A DNA stretch of 64,000 nucleotides from Diphasiastrum complanatum (lineage: Eukaryota > Streptophyta > Lycopodiopsida > Lycopodiales > Lycopodiaceae): positions 26,943,566 to 27,007,565 of the forward strand of contig CM055093.1 in NCBI GenBank assembly GCA_029204225.1. Direction: 5' to 3'. Positions within the stretch are counted from its first letter, which is position 1; each line of letters starts with the position of its first letter. This document shows, in pieces, positions 1 through 9,905 of this stretch. Under the pieces are notes generated by a model. The model was not told the origin of the DNA and ran no database searches. It worked only from the letters and a program-made list of their open reading frames with translations. A program made the translations under genes and the position numbers.

Positions 1-138
1 GCTCATCATGGCTAACTAACTGAAGGACTGGCTAAAAAGATTCTCAGTATAGACACGCAACCCCACCTGAACCATTGCTACTCATGGCCCGTGTCTCTGC
101 TCTAAATGCTGAGTACCATCTAAATCCAGAAGGAGCCC

Positions 139-1187
139 TTGCTCCCCCACCCCTACCATCGCCCAAGCACCCCCTCCCACCCCACCCCCTCTACCCCATA
201 TGTCGCCCCACCTGCAGCACCATCCGCCACTCCACCTGCTCCACCTGCTGCTTCCATCTGCTGCTCCACCTGCCACCCAACCTCATGCTGCTCTACCTGC
301 GTCTGCTGCTCCACCTGCAGCCGCCCCACCCGCTCCATCTGCTGCCGCACCTGCAGCTCAACCTCCTGCTGGCCAACTTGTTGCAACAACCCCCCCTCTC
401 TCCCTCATCACGCCTCCCACTCTGGCCCTCCTTCACCCCCTGTCCCCTCCACTCCCATCTCTACCATCGCAGCTCCAGACACGCCCGTCTTATCTCATGC
501 CGACTACACTAGCTCCAAATCCTTCGAAAGTTTCCTAGCCTACCAATTGAAAGAGCTGACAGCAGACGTCCAAGCCTTGAAATTGGAAGTCATCCACCTA
601 CGCACAGAGAACCAACAGCTTCGGACAGAGATGGAACACAAACATGCTTCCCAGCCCCAAAAAGAGACAATGACGAAGCTACAAGATCTGGAACAGCAAC
701 TGAGCCAACACGAAGAATCCGCCAAATCATGGGCTTCCATCCTCACCAAGGACAAAAGTACAAGCCCACCTTGGACAGCCGATGGCGGAAGTAAGTCTGC
801 CCCCTTTTCATCATTCATTTCCTCCACTCTTACGGAAGAAAAAATTCGATATTCCAAGGCTCTCAATATCAAAGTACAAGGCATCGTTGACACCCAAAAC
901 GCCATTGAAGAAGCAAAAAGATTTTTTATGTACTACCCTAGGACATAATGCAAGTGGTTTGGATACAGCATGGCGCACTAACAAGGACACCACTACCTTG
1001 ATCCTCCATTTTATGTCACATACATATCGTAAAGAAACCTTGTGACAAAGAGCCAAATTGAAAGGCACCAAAATCTTCATGGATGATGACCTTACCTATA
1101 TCCAAGTCGAAGAAAGACGTCAAGCATTCCAAACCGCCAAAGCTACCGGAAGATGGGTGATCTGCCACCGAAAACAGCCTATAGGAA
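139..1187 (+). pseudogene. LINE ORF1-like nucleic-acid-binding protein, frameshifted
   Basis: The frame opening at 139 has a Cys/Pro/Thr-rich N-terminus made from CCACCTGC-like repeats. A heptad-type coiled coil follows at about residues 130-200 (526-735), rich in Leu, Glu and Gln. After that comes the segment SKALNIKVQG, typical of the region just before the ORF1p C-terminal domain. The frame stops at 946-948, and the C-terminal domain resumes in another frame at about 950-1187 (TLILHFMSHTYRKETL, then LKGTKIFMDDDLTYIQ). ORF1p packages LINE RNA as a trimer. The N-terminal repeat could be read in several frames, so its true start is uncertain. Confidence 0.7.
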
Positions 1188-1189
1188 AT

Positions 1190-3298
1190 TGGGGTTCCCG
1201 GGGGGCAAGGGCGCATCTCGGGACCCCTTCCTGGAGTACCATTGGCATGAAACAGGGTTGTTCTCTATCTCCAACCCTGTTTGGGCTATATATCGATGAG
1301 CTTGAGAGAGTCATTGAGGGATGTGGTGGTACAGGTTGCAGACTTGGGAGTATCTTGATTGCTATACTTTTATACGCTGATGACGTGGTGCTCCTATCTC
1401 CTACCGGGAGGGATTACAGCGACATATCGACAGTCTTCATGCCTTCTGCAGTAGATGGGGACTGGGGGTTAACATATTGAAAACCAAACTTATGGCTTTC
1501 AACACATCGAGAGCTTTTATGCAGCGCCAGACACTCATCTTTGATAGGCAGCCCTTGGAGACACTTACCTTGGCGTACTTTTTACAGGCCCTATATTTGG
1601 CATGCGACAGGCAGCTTCCACCAGGCTTGGGAAGGGTCACGCCTCCCTCGTCCAGTTGGAGCATTTATGTTTCAGACGATTTATTCGGGATGCCTCGAGT
1701 AAATGTCAGCTTTTTGATACTCTCGTCACCCCCACAGCCCTATATGCAGCAGAGGTATGGTGTACGGGTCTTACATCATCTGATTGGGCCAGCATTTCAT
1801 GACTGCAATGTAGGAATCCAGAATCAAGACTATTCGTTAACACAAAGTATTCTCAAAGAGAAGAGAGAGATGGTTAGATGACCCTCTTGTAGAAACTTGT
1901 GGACAGCCAATATGAACAGTAGATTGCTTAACAAAAGTGGTGTCTCATACAAATGAATGGCTACATATAAGCAGTCCAAGATGGCTATCTACCTTCATGA
2001 CTGTTGGCTGTCCAATAACTTGAATAATGGCTATCTAGCTACCATAAGTTACATAAAATAATTAAGTACCCCAAATAACAAGTTAGGTACTTAATTCACA
2101 TGTATAGGCCCCTAGTGGACCCACGAGTCCCTACAAGTTAGTTTCATCCTAACTTGGGCCTAAAATATAAATGACCATGGTTACAAAGATCTCGACCTTT
2201 TGGGTCATAGTAACCTATGGCTTCTACATCATTTACATTTATTATTCTAACATGCAAGTTCTCGTGCTATCTCGGATGATATGGGCTAAGTTGTCTGTCC
2301 CACACCAAATTATACTGACAAAGTTCGCGGTCCCACCCATACAGCTGTCCGCCATCTTCCAGCTTATCCTGTATATTCAGCGTATCATGATGCTACCCAC
2401 AGATGAGCAGAGATACATACAGACAACACTTGCCTCATCACGACACCTTCATGACCAGGGGCATCGACTATCATGGTTCTCTCAGGCCTCCCAGATACTG
2501 GACACACTTGGCATATCCATCACAGATCTTCCATCGAACACCCATGAGTATATCAGACGCTTTCCTTATAGAGCATATCAGAGACAGACATGGCACGGAC
2601 CGCTCGGAGTCAAACCCAACTATTACAGGACACACTTCCTGGAGCTAAACACAGGGGGGCTTCCAGTTTTGCCACGTTATCTCACTTCAGGACTATCCCA
2701 CGGGCTTCAATTTTTATTGGGCCAGTTCCAAGTATCTTCACACCAGTTGGCTATTGAGACTGGACGCTTCTAGGGCACCCCATGGGAGGAGCGGATTTGC
2801 CAGTTGTGCTCATTATCTATGGTCGAGTCAGAGGAGCATTTCTTATTCACATCTCCAGTTTACTACGAGATCAAAGGGCGATATCATTGCCTTTTTCGTC
2901 AGACACCAGCTACACTACGGTCCCTTATCTCATACGAGAACCCCCGCTGTGTGGCACTTATGATACATGAGATGTCCCTCCTGCGGCAAGACCTATGCCA
3001 GACAGCTCAGCATGCTTATCCAGACACAGTCTCAGATTACATCCTTCTTCTCACGAAGGAGACCACGTCCGGATGTCGACATGACTGACAGCGATTACGA
3101 CAACATTCCCAGGACGCAGAAACGACGCACCACCCAGCCTCAGGCGACCACAAGAGTTACACGTCCCAACAGACCTCCTATACAGAGATGCACTACACAT
3201 GCTCATGCTCATAGACGACGCCAGCGAGCCCCAGTGCTTCCCAATGTTACATCTCGCATTACATCCTTCTACAGCTCCAGCACAGACCTGACATCTTG
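1190..3298 (+). pseudogene. LINE ORF2 reverse transcriptase remnant (palm, thumb, C-terminal domain)
   Basis: Only the C-terminal part of ORF2 remains. GMKQGCSLSPTLFGLYIDELE and the catalytic YADD (codons 1373-1384) identify the RT palm. Thumb motifs GVNILKTKLMAFN and TALYAAEVW follow in shifted frames. The solo LTR at 1809-2252 interrupts it. If that LTR and one tgcaa copy are ignored, the frame runs on into LSRMIWAKLSVPH at about 2265, a common LINE motif. The C-terminal segment near 2790-2860 shows CQLC and EEHFLF but lacks the later cysteines. The endonuclease and RT fingers are missing because 1188 joins the ORF1 end directly to the palm. Confidence 0.8.
1809..2252 (-). mobile_element. 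Solo LTR of the copia-A family
   Basis: The 444-bp segment begins TGTAGGAA and ends TTCTAACA. It is flanked by a perfect 5-bp duplication tgcaa at 1804-1808 and 2253-2257. Both ends and long internal stretches match the copia-A LTR at 3359-3822, for example the block with ctcgaccttttgg and taacctatgg. Relative to copia-A it is in the same, - strand, orientation. Nothing internal to a retrotransposon is left, so it is a solo LTR made by LTR-LTR recombination. It split the LINE thumb domain and is therefore younger than the LINE. Confidence 0.9.
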
Positions 3299-3358
3299 AC
3301 ATGGACACACTTGACTTTCATGCACAGGCTTTCTCATTTATGTACTTAGCTTAGATTG

Positions 3359-3446
3359 TGTAGGAAAGCAAGAGTCAAGTCACCAAGATCTAGTTATCAA
3401 TCAATCTCCACAGAAAACAAGAGAGAAGAGGCTGGGCGCCCAACTC

Positions 3447-3480
<34 letters not shown>

Positions 3481-3822
3481 CAGCAACAAGAGCAATGGAG
3501 AGCAATGCTTAGCCAAACTGTACAAAATGGAATACACAATAAGCATCTAAGTACTCTACCTGGATGTGGCCAAATGCCACCAAACCCTAAGGTTAACCAC
3601 TTACTAAATGTAGGGCACCCCCAAAAGTTAAGATAGGACCCCTAAACAAAATTAGGCCCCTAAGGACCCACGAGTCAGTACATGACCAAAATTGGGTCCA
3701 ACTGAACTTACGACAAACTTAAGATGGCCTAAATAACTAAATACCCATGGTTATACAAATCTCGACCTTTTGGATCAAAGTAACCTATGGATTAACTTTA
3801 GCATAGTCATTTATTTCTAACA
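3359..3822 (-). mobile_element. 3' LTR of copia-A
   Basis: The segment begins TGTAGGAA and ends TTCTAACA on the + strand, the same termini as the solo LTR at 1809-2252. Immediately beyond the CA end is ccctccttaaatg (3823-3835), whose complement CATTTAAGGAGGG is a polypurine tract for a - strand element. This makes it the 3' LTR. The outer flank gattg (3354-3358) would be half of a target duplication; I did not find the partner. It contains a (GA)n run at 3449-3477. Confidence 0.85.
3449..3477. repeat. (AG)n microsatellite in the copia-A LTR
   Basis: An uninterrupted AG run of about 29 bases lies inside the LTR. The related solo LTR at 1809-2252 has only a short GAGAGAGA at the matching place, so the run expanded after the two copies separated. 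Confidence 0.95.
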
Positions 3823-3859
3823 CCCTCCTTAAATGACAATGCAAAAACTGAAATCTTCA

Positions 3860-5177
3860 CTATGTAATAAAACCACCACGTGGAATTAAATTTAAAGCTT
3901 TGCATAAAGCTTCAAATCTGACTCTAGGCAACGCCTTCGTGAAGCTAGTGTCTTGATCTCCACCCCAATCCGAGTCACTAAAACCAACCAAACATGCATC
4001 ATCACAAGCAGGAAAAACCAGTCCATGACTTCTTGTTCCTTGAAGATATCGAAAGATCCTCTTCGATGCTTTCCAATGTGATGTCATCGGGGCATGCATG
4101 AATTGACTCATGAGTGAGACACTAAAAGAAATGTCCGGTCTTGAATTACATAGGTAAATGAGACAACCAATAGCTTGACAATATGAAGTAGTATCAAATG
4201 GTTCACCATCACCTTGACTACTTAATTTCAGGCCTGTCTCCACAGGTGTAGCAACCGGCTTGCAATCTTCCATCTTGAACCGCTTCAAAATCTGCCCAAT
4301 GTAGCGTTTTTGAGAGATAAAAATTCCAGCCCCTTCTTGTACAAATTCAAGACCAAGATAAAAGTGCAATAGGCCTAAATCTGAGGTTTCAAAAACCATA
4401 CCAAGATCAAGTATTACGGCATCAATCTGCTGCTCATTACTTCCCGTAATAATAATATCATCAACATAAAGCAAAATAATGATGATATAATCTGAAGTAT
4501 GCTTGACATAAAGGAGTAGATTCGCTAGGACTATTAGTAAATCCTCGATCACAAAAGTAGGCATGTATCTTTTGATACCACATCCTCGGAGCTTGCTTCA
4601 GTCCATAAAGTGCCTTTTTGAGAAGACAAACTTTATCTTCTTGGCCTTCAACCAAAAAATCAGCAGGTTGTTGAAGGTACACTTCCTCATTGAGATCACA
4701 ATTGAGGAATGTTGTCTTTATGTCAAGTTGCCGCAAACGCCAACCAAAGTGGAAAGCCAAAGAGGTTACTACCCTCACGATAGTCATCCGAGCAGTAGGA
4801 GAAAAAGTCTCCTCATAATCAATCCCCTTTTGCTGAGCATAGCCTTTGGCAACAAGCCTTGCCTTGTACCTTTCAATGGTACCATCTGCCTTATACTTGA
4901 TTTTGTATACCCATTTAGAACCAATTGCCTTCTTCCCATGAGGAAGATCAACAAGAACCCAAATCTGGTTTTTCATAAGTGAGTCATACTCATCTTGCAT
5001 CGCATCCTCCCAACATTTTACTCCCTTGGCCTGCTCATAGAAAACAAGTTGTTCTACAACATCTCCATGAGATGTAAGAGCAAAATCTAAAAAATCAGCA
5101 TAGTCCACTGATTTTGTAGAGGCACGTGTCTTTCCATCATAAAATGAACTTACTTTGCTGTCCCGCAAAGTCGACAA
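3860..5177 (-). pseudogene. Copia-A reverse transcriptase and truncated RNase H
   Basis: The N-terminal RT frame is 5177-4461: KNQIWVLVDLPHGKKAIGSK, then [20 protein letters not shown], then the YGLKQAPRMW motif. A frameshift near 4540 leads to the second frame (4564-3860), which has the catalytic YVDD at 4457-4468 and the RNase H start (GFSDSDWGGDQDT). The protein then jumps straight to FTKALPRVRFEALCKAL, which is normally the extreme C-terminus of the copia polyprotein. About 100 residues, including the later RNase H catalytic acids, are therefore deleted. Confidence 0.85.
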
Positions 5178-5359
5178 CAGTCACCGTGGGACTGTTTTGG
5201 GCTGTCCAACAGCCATGTCTCTTCTTACAATTTGTTGTCCAAGATCCTCCGACACCGCACTTGGTTGTCCAAGATCTTCCAAAACTGGTCCTTGTTGTCC
5301 AACAGTTCCTGCAGGCTGATTTTGCGCAACAATGGGCGGTTCTTGATGACCATTAGGCT

Positions 5360-6422
5360 CTAAACTTGATGAGGTGTTGGGCAGGTCGAAACTGGTTGAT
5401 TGCTACCCCTTATCTCCACAATAGAAGATGGTACCAAATCTGGAAAAACTTCAACATTCACACTATGTGGGCTGTCCCCCTTCAAGATATGAGTTGGGGC
5501 CACATCCAATGAATTCTTTTCATCAAAATGCACATCACGACTAACAATAATCTTGTTAGTGCTCAAATTGAACAGCCTATAGCCTTTGCTTTCACTACTA
5601 TAGCCAACAAAAATGCATTTAACTCCTTTATCCTCAAGCTTTGTACGAAGTTTATTTGGAACAATTAGTAGGACAACGATTGCTTATGTATGCTGCCGTT
5701 ATAACCGCTTCAGCCCAAAACTTGTGAGGCAGCCCCTTTGCTTTGAGCATGCAACGGGCCATCTCCATAAGTGTGCGATTCTTTCGCTCGGCAACACCAT
5801 TTTGTTGAGACGTATAGGGAGTTGTCATTTGATGTAGAATTCCCTTTTCTCGAAGAAATGCACCAAACGTATTCTTAATGTATTCCCCTCCTCGATCGGT
5901 GCGTAGGGTCTTCAAAGAATGCCCAAACTGATTTTCCACCATTGCTAGAAAATCCTTGAAACGTTGAAAAACTTCCGATTTAGCCTTCATAGGATAGATC
6001 CATGTAAAACGGGAAAAGTCATCGATAAAAGTCACAAAATAGATGCACTTTCCAATGGATTCGGTCTTCATTGGACCACAAACATCACTATTAACCAAAT
6101 CAAATTTATCAAGAACCCTTATACTTCCATCAATTGGAAAAGGTTTCCTTTGAAACTTTCCAAGTATGCACCCCTCGCATACATGCCCTTCCGACTGCTC
6201 AATAGTAGGAATGTCTTCTACCGTATTAAATGTCTTCAGCTTCTTCAAACTTGCAAAGTTGAGATGCCCAAACCTTGCGTGTGACAATTCAGCCAACTCC
6301 AATGATTGTGATGTAGAAACAACAAGACATGGAGAGGGAATTCGTCGCTCATAGGTATCCATAATGAATAAGCCGGCATGCATCGTTCCCGAAACAATAA
6401 TCAAGAGTGCTTGACAAGACAC
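5360..6422 (-). pseudogene. Copia-A integrase with GAG-pre-integrase region
   Basis: The frame 6422-5652 contains ARFGHLNFASLKKL and CEGCILGK, the end of the HHCC zinc-binding domain. The catalytic core follows, with the first Asp in NSDVCGP, the second in TDRGGEY and the Glu in NGVAERKNR. The core continues to FWAEAVITAAYISNRCP and then breaks. Part of the integrase C-terminal linker appears at 5566-5360 (NKIIVSRDVHFDEKNSLDV). Integrase joins element cDNA to host DNA. The catalytic triad is intact but the polyprotein is split by a frameshift near 5650. Confidence 0.85.
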
Positions 6423-6762
6423 TTATCTTCTTTGACCTCAACAACTAGTCCTTGCTTCAACATAGTTGAAACCGAAAGAAGATTCTTCTTGATTCCCGAA
6501 ACATAAAGCACATTCTTAATGTACTTTTCTTCACCATTAGGCAAAATGATGGCTACAATTCCAATTCCATGAATAGAATAAGATGCATCATCCGCACATT
6601 GTACCTTACTTCCATTTTGCACTTTCACTAATTTAGTGAATGCTTCTTTGCGAGAAGTCATATGACGAGTAGCACCACTATCAATCACCCATTCAATGGG
6701 CTGAAAATCAGCAACTTGCAAAAGAGAACCTGAATTCCTATAATTGTAGAGGCCAGCCTGCA
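6401..6762 (-). pseudogene. Copia-A aspartic protease
   Basis: The frame carries WVIDSGATRHMT, the copia aspartic protease active site (DSGA codons at 6671-6682 on the complement), and then NVLYVSGIKKNLLSVS, the usual following motif. The frame stays open up to 6898, but homology to the short segment at 13383 starts at 6763, so the part upstream of 6762 is probably not native gag. The gag-protease junction is missing. Confidence 0.8.
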
Positions 6763-6826
6763 TGCTAGAAGGCCTATTTCTATTTTTAGTATAGTTACCT
6801 AAGTTAGTGCCAATTTTTCCTTGTTT
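6763..6826 (+). repeat. LTR-terminus-like segment shared with 13383
   Basis: The sequence starting TGCTAGAAGG at 6763 matches the start of the LTR-like segment at 13383 for about 60 bases (ctatttctatttttagtata, then taagttagt). The two then diverge. The copy at 13383 has an extra internal duplication of about 22 bases. It may be the 5' edge of an LTR whose remainder was lost. Confidence 0.55.
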
Positions 6827-8400
6827 CTCTTCACCTATTTTGTGTGACTGATTTTTGCTTGAGGAATAGCTACTGCACGAGAGTCTTCTGTAGAGCATCT
6901 CCAGAACACATTTTCATTCATCTATCCATCTTCAGATTACCATGTACAGTAGTTTCAAATTTTTGAAAACTATGAGAAGTCCATGACAAGTTAGAGTTGA
7001 TTCCTGCACCTCATTGCCATATTATTCTTTGAGTCAACTACAGCAAGATCGAAACAAATCTAGTTAAAATTTGTTCAATCTTTAGTCCAGTCACATGTTC
7101 AATGAGTTTCAATTACGTGTTCCACACGCCGATCCAATCCTGAGCATGAACAGTCACCAGCAACAACATCCCCACCAACAGATTTGGGGGGGGGAGAGAG
7201 TGGATTTGCTTGGATCCACTGGAGCAGTTACGCTGCCAGCAACAACACCAGCAAGATCGACAGCCAAGGTCACAAACCCAAAGTCGACAATGACGAGGCT
7301 AAGAAGACAGATGGGCAATCCAAAGCGACTCGATCAGAAGAAGTACCCCAGTCACGACGAAGATCCTTCAGAAAGGGAAACACAAGCATTGGAAAATCGG
7401 TCTCCTTCTTCAACCAACCTCTTGCCATACTTATGTGCCCATTCTCATGTCTATCGTCCACACCATCTACCGTTGTCACCACCACCCTCCCTTCCATCTG
7501 TTTGTTTATCATCAGTTTACTGTTCTTCTGAGAAATTCCCAGTTTTTGATAATCTTACCGAAGCAGCTGATAGATCATTGCAAGTGTCTTGTGGAGATCA
7601 ACTACCACCTATATTGGTTGTTTAGCCAAAAAAGACCTACAAAAGCAGGCGAAGCAGCTAGAAGAAATAAAAAGAAAGATCCAGGAAGCTGAGGAGGAAA
7701 GAACAAAACTTAAACAACAGATGAGTCAAATCGATCTTGATCAAAAGAAACTCTTTGGAGTAATGATAGTTCAATCCCCTCTTATGAAGCCCAAAGAGAT
7801 CCAAAAGTAACGGATCAAAAGAAAGAGCTGCAGAAAATGAAAGATGAAGACATCCGTGAACCTGCAAATAAAGCAAGCTCCTCACCCAGTAAGTGGTGGT
7901 TGAAGCTCGACATTGCAAGGGTCCAAGGCTGCAATTGTAGAACTATCAGTTCCTTCACCTTGTCACCAAGCCTTCATCATGTTTCCTCACCGTTACCAAA
8001 CCGTCCATCCAAAACTGTTTCTACCACCAAATTTTTGACGATGAGTCCATCTCCTTAAGACTGATAACCAAGATTTGTGCTACCTATCAGAAAAGAGCAT
8101 CGACAAGACTGGAACTTCAACTGAGAGAAGAACCACGGAAACACCCAGAGACAAATGGAGAATACGGACCTCCCAGAAGAAACCAAAGATGGAATCTGCC
8201 AAGAAACCAAAGATGAAACCGTCAATGGCAGATACAAGTGACTAAACAAAGAGACACGTGGAAAGCACTCGAGCATGCAAGTTGTGAAGCTGCTGAGAAC
8301 TCTCCAAATTTTGAGAATGTCAACCCATTATAGCAATAAGACATTCTAAATCCAATTGCGGCAATTTGTGAAAAACAGTTTTTGTGATAAAGACTGGCGA
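6827..8400. other. Unassigned, possibly decayed gag-like sequence
   Basis: No recognised domain was found. On the + strand a stretch at about 7627-7800 encodes a Lys/Glu/Gln-rich, coiled-coil-like peptide (QAKQLEEIKRKIQEAEEERT). The frame at 7095-7625 is open for 176 codons but has biased composition and matches nothing I know. N-terminal coiled coils occur in some gypsy gag proteins, so a decayed gag is possible, but this is a guess. Around 8150-8290 the sequence is rich in Lys/Arg/Pro codons with stops. Confidence 0.3.
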
Positions 8401-8410
8401 CAATAAGCAC

Positions 8411-8606
8411 TTGGTTTTATGTCAGCGAACGAGGATCTACGCTTTTCCAAGTGACGATCGAAGATGCCAATGCAAAGCGGAGCGACATCATCCAATATGA
8501 GTTGCAGTGGGTCCTGCAACACATTAGGGGTGGAATGATGTTGGCTGATTCTGACGAATCCCCAAGATACTCAGACAGAGCAACTCAAGAACACCTCTCA
8601 CCTTAG
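8411..8606 (+). pseudogene. Open coding-like segment of unknown function
   Basis: From about 8418 to the TAG near 8606 the + strand is open for roughly 60 codons in one frame. Composition is protein-like (FQVTIEDANAKRSDIIQYEL, then QWVLQHIRGGMM) and unlike the stop-ridden sequence before it. It ends just upstream of the promoter-like repeat at 8615-9150, as the tail of an element ORF would. I do not recognise the family. It could be the end of a retrotransposon or pararetrovirus-like ORF, or a chance opening. Confidence 0.35.
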
Positions 8607-8614
8607 ACCGAGGA

Positions 8615-9150
8615 GGTCTTTGAGAAAACGAGATGAACGAAGACTGAGAGCCGAGTATGAGAGCCGAGAAATGCTAGTTAGAAATGACAAGCAAGAAGTG
8701 TGTAAGCCTCATGGTGAATCCCGAAAGATGGAATGACCATGTAGGAACTAGTATTTCTAGGAAAATGTAATAAATGCAAGTAGACCCCTCTTAAAGAAAG
8801 TAGAGTGAGCCACCTTTTGATGGTGACCTCTAGTGGAGAGCATTATTCCACTTGTAATTTGTGAAATGTGGAAATTCCACTAGGATGCCACCTAAGGAGC
8901 TCTCTTGCTTATTTAAGAGACTCCCTCTCTGTGAAGAGGAGCTTTTTGCATTGTATCTACTCCATGCTTAATAAGAAGATTTTCTATGAGTTTGATGCTA
9001 CACTAAGCTCCTTGATCATGATGGTTTTCTTGAGTGATGCCCCTATGATCATGCCCTTCCATTCATATTGTGTGTGGTTGTGGATTTAGAGTGGATTAGT
9101 TTTCTTGCTTTCCTAGTTAAGGATTAGATTTCTTGTTTTCTTGTGGATTA
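8615..9150 (+). repeat. Promoter-like repeat, copy 1 (related to 31500-31930)
   Basis: This shares an ordered series of blocks with about 31500-31930: acgaag..gagagc, then a tagt block, then ccyCATGGTRAaTyCC followed by aaagatgga, then a block ending agctagta or aactagta, then a block with AATAAA-like and TATA-like sequences (cttatttaagag near 8913). The order suggests an LTR or a comparable terminal repeat with a + strand promoter. Termini could not be fixed, and I found no second copy that would define an element around it. Confidence 0.5.
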
Positions 9151-9502
9151 ATGTAGGAGCCAGCATTTAAGTAAACTAGAGAGGCTAGAAATGTGGCATA
9201 AATCTTGCATATTCTCTAACATTCTAGTTCTTGATGTTTTTGGGATGTCCAAGAATCAAAAGGCTGGTTAGTTTCTTGATTCTTGGACTTCTAACATGCT
9301 GTAGATTAGTTCTTGTTTCTTGTTTATTAGTTTATGCAAATGTAGCTCAGTTCAGTGTAGTGTAGGGGTGGAGGTCGCATCTAGTGGAGGTGCTATTTGG
9401 TGAAGGTTGTATCTGATGGAGGTCACATCTGGCGCAGATAGCTTCTGGACAGTCAGATCTGAGGGAGACAACATCCATAGCAAAGGTTTCAGACAGGTCA
9501 CA

Positions 9503-9720
9503 TCTGGTGAAGGTTTATCTGAAGGCTTTTCCTGAGGGCGGTAGAACCTGAGCAGGTTTTTTCTGAGGGCGGTAGAACCTGAGCAGATTTTTCCTAAGGG
9601 CGGTAGAACCTGAGCAGGTTTTTTTTGAGGGCGGTAGAACCTAAGCAGGCTTTTCTTGAGGGCAGCAGTACCTGGGCAGGTTCTCCTGAGGGAGGCAGAT
9701 CTGTTGCAGGTCATATATTT
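9503..9720. repeat. Tandem array of about 31-bp units
   Basis: Units starting gagggcggtagaacctgagc recur at about 9534, 9565, 9596, 9627, 9658 and 9688, so the period is 30-32 bases. The edges are more diverged. A looser series of ggtcacatctgg-like blocks precedes it (9370-9500). The array sits just before copia-B, where the 5' LTR or leader of that element would be expected, and it may be part of that leader. Confidence 0.85.
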
Positions 9721-9905
9721 GCAGGATACAGCTGGAGCAGGCAGCTTATGAGGGCGGCAGCAACTAGTGAAGGCAGCATCTGAGCAGAAGAGATCAGACA
9801 GGTCTGATCTGAGGCAGCAGTAAACAGGACAGGTCTGATCCGGTGCAACCCGTCAAAAATTATTGCATTCTTAGTGGAAAGCTCGTCATTTTTGAACGAC
9901 AAAAA

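Larger units (their letters stand above)
1..3358 (+). mobile_element. L1-type LINE (non-LTR retrotransposon) remnant
   Basis: ORF1-like and reverse transcriptase-like segments lie in the usual LINE order on the + strand. They are followed by a degenerate C-terminal cysteine/histidine segment near 2790-2860 that plant L1-type ORF2 proteins often carry. The copy is dead: it has a frameshift near 945, a large deletion at about 1188 that removes the endonuclease and RT fingers, another frameshift near 1415, a stop at 1800-1802, and a solo LTR inserted at 1809-2252. The 3' tail is cut by the copia-A LTR at 3359. The window edge may truncate the 5' end. The L1 class is well supported; the clade within it is not resolved. 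Confidence 0.85.
3823..6762 (-). mobile_element. Copia-A internal region (pol), gag missing
   Basis: Read on the - strand, this holds protease, GAG-pre-integrase, integrase, RT and RNase H in Ty1/copia order, ending at the polypurine tract and LTR at 3822. There is no gag next to the protease: homology ends at 6762, where a short segment shared with 13383 begins. Frameshifts or stops separate the blocks near 4540, 5180-5360, 5650 and 6410. The element is non-functional. A possible displaced gag is described for 13749-14669. Confidence 0.85.

Noticed and set aside
75-538. Overlapping Pro/Leu/His/Cys-rich open frames in all + frames
   Set aside because: They come from CCACCTGC-like repeats. 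Only the frame that continues into the coiled coil (139-948) is tied to a known LINE protein.
7095-7625. 176-codon + strand frame as a possible gene
   Set aside because: Biased composition, competing open frames on the same stretch, no recognised domain. Kept only as unassigned.
9503-9720. CRISPR-like array
   Set aside because: Units are directly adjacent without unique spacers, in plant nuclear DNA; this is a simple tandem array.
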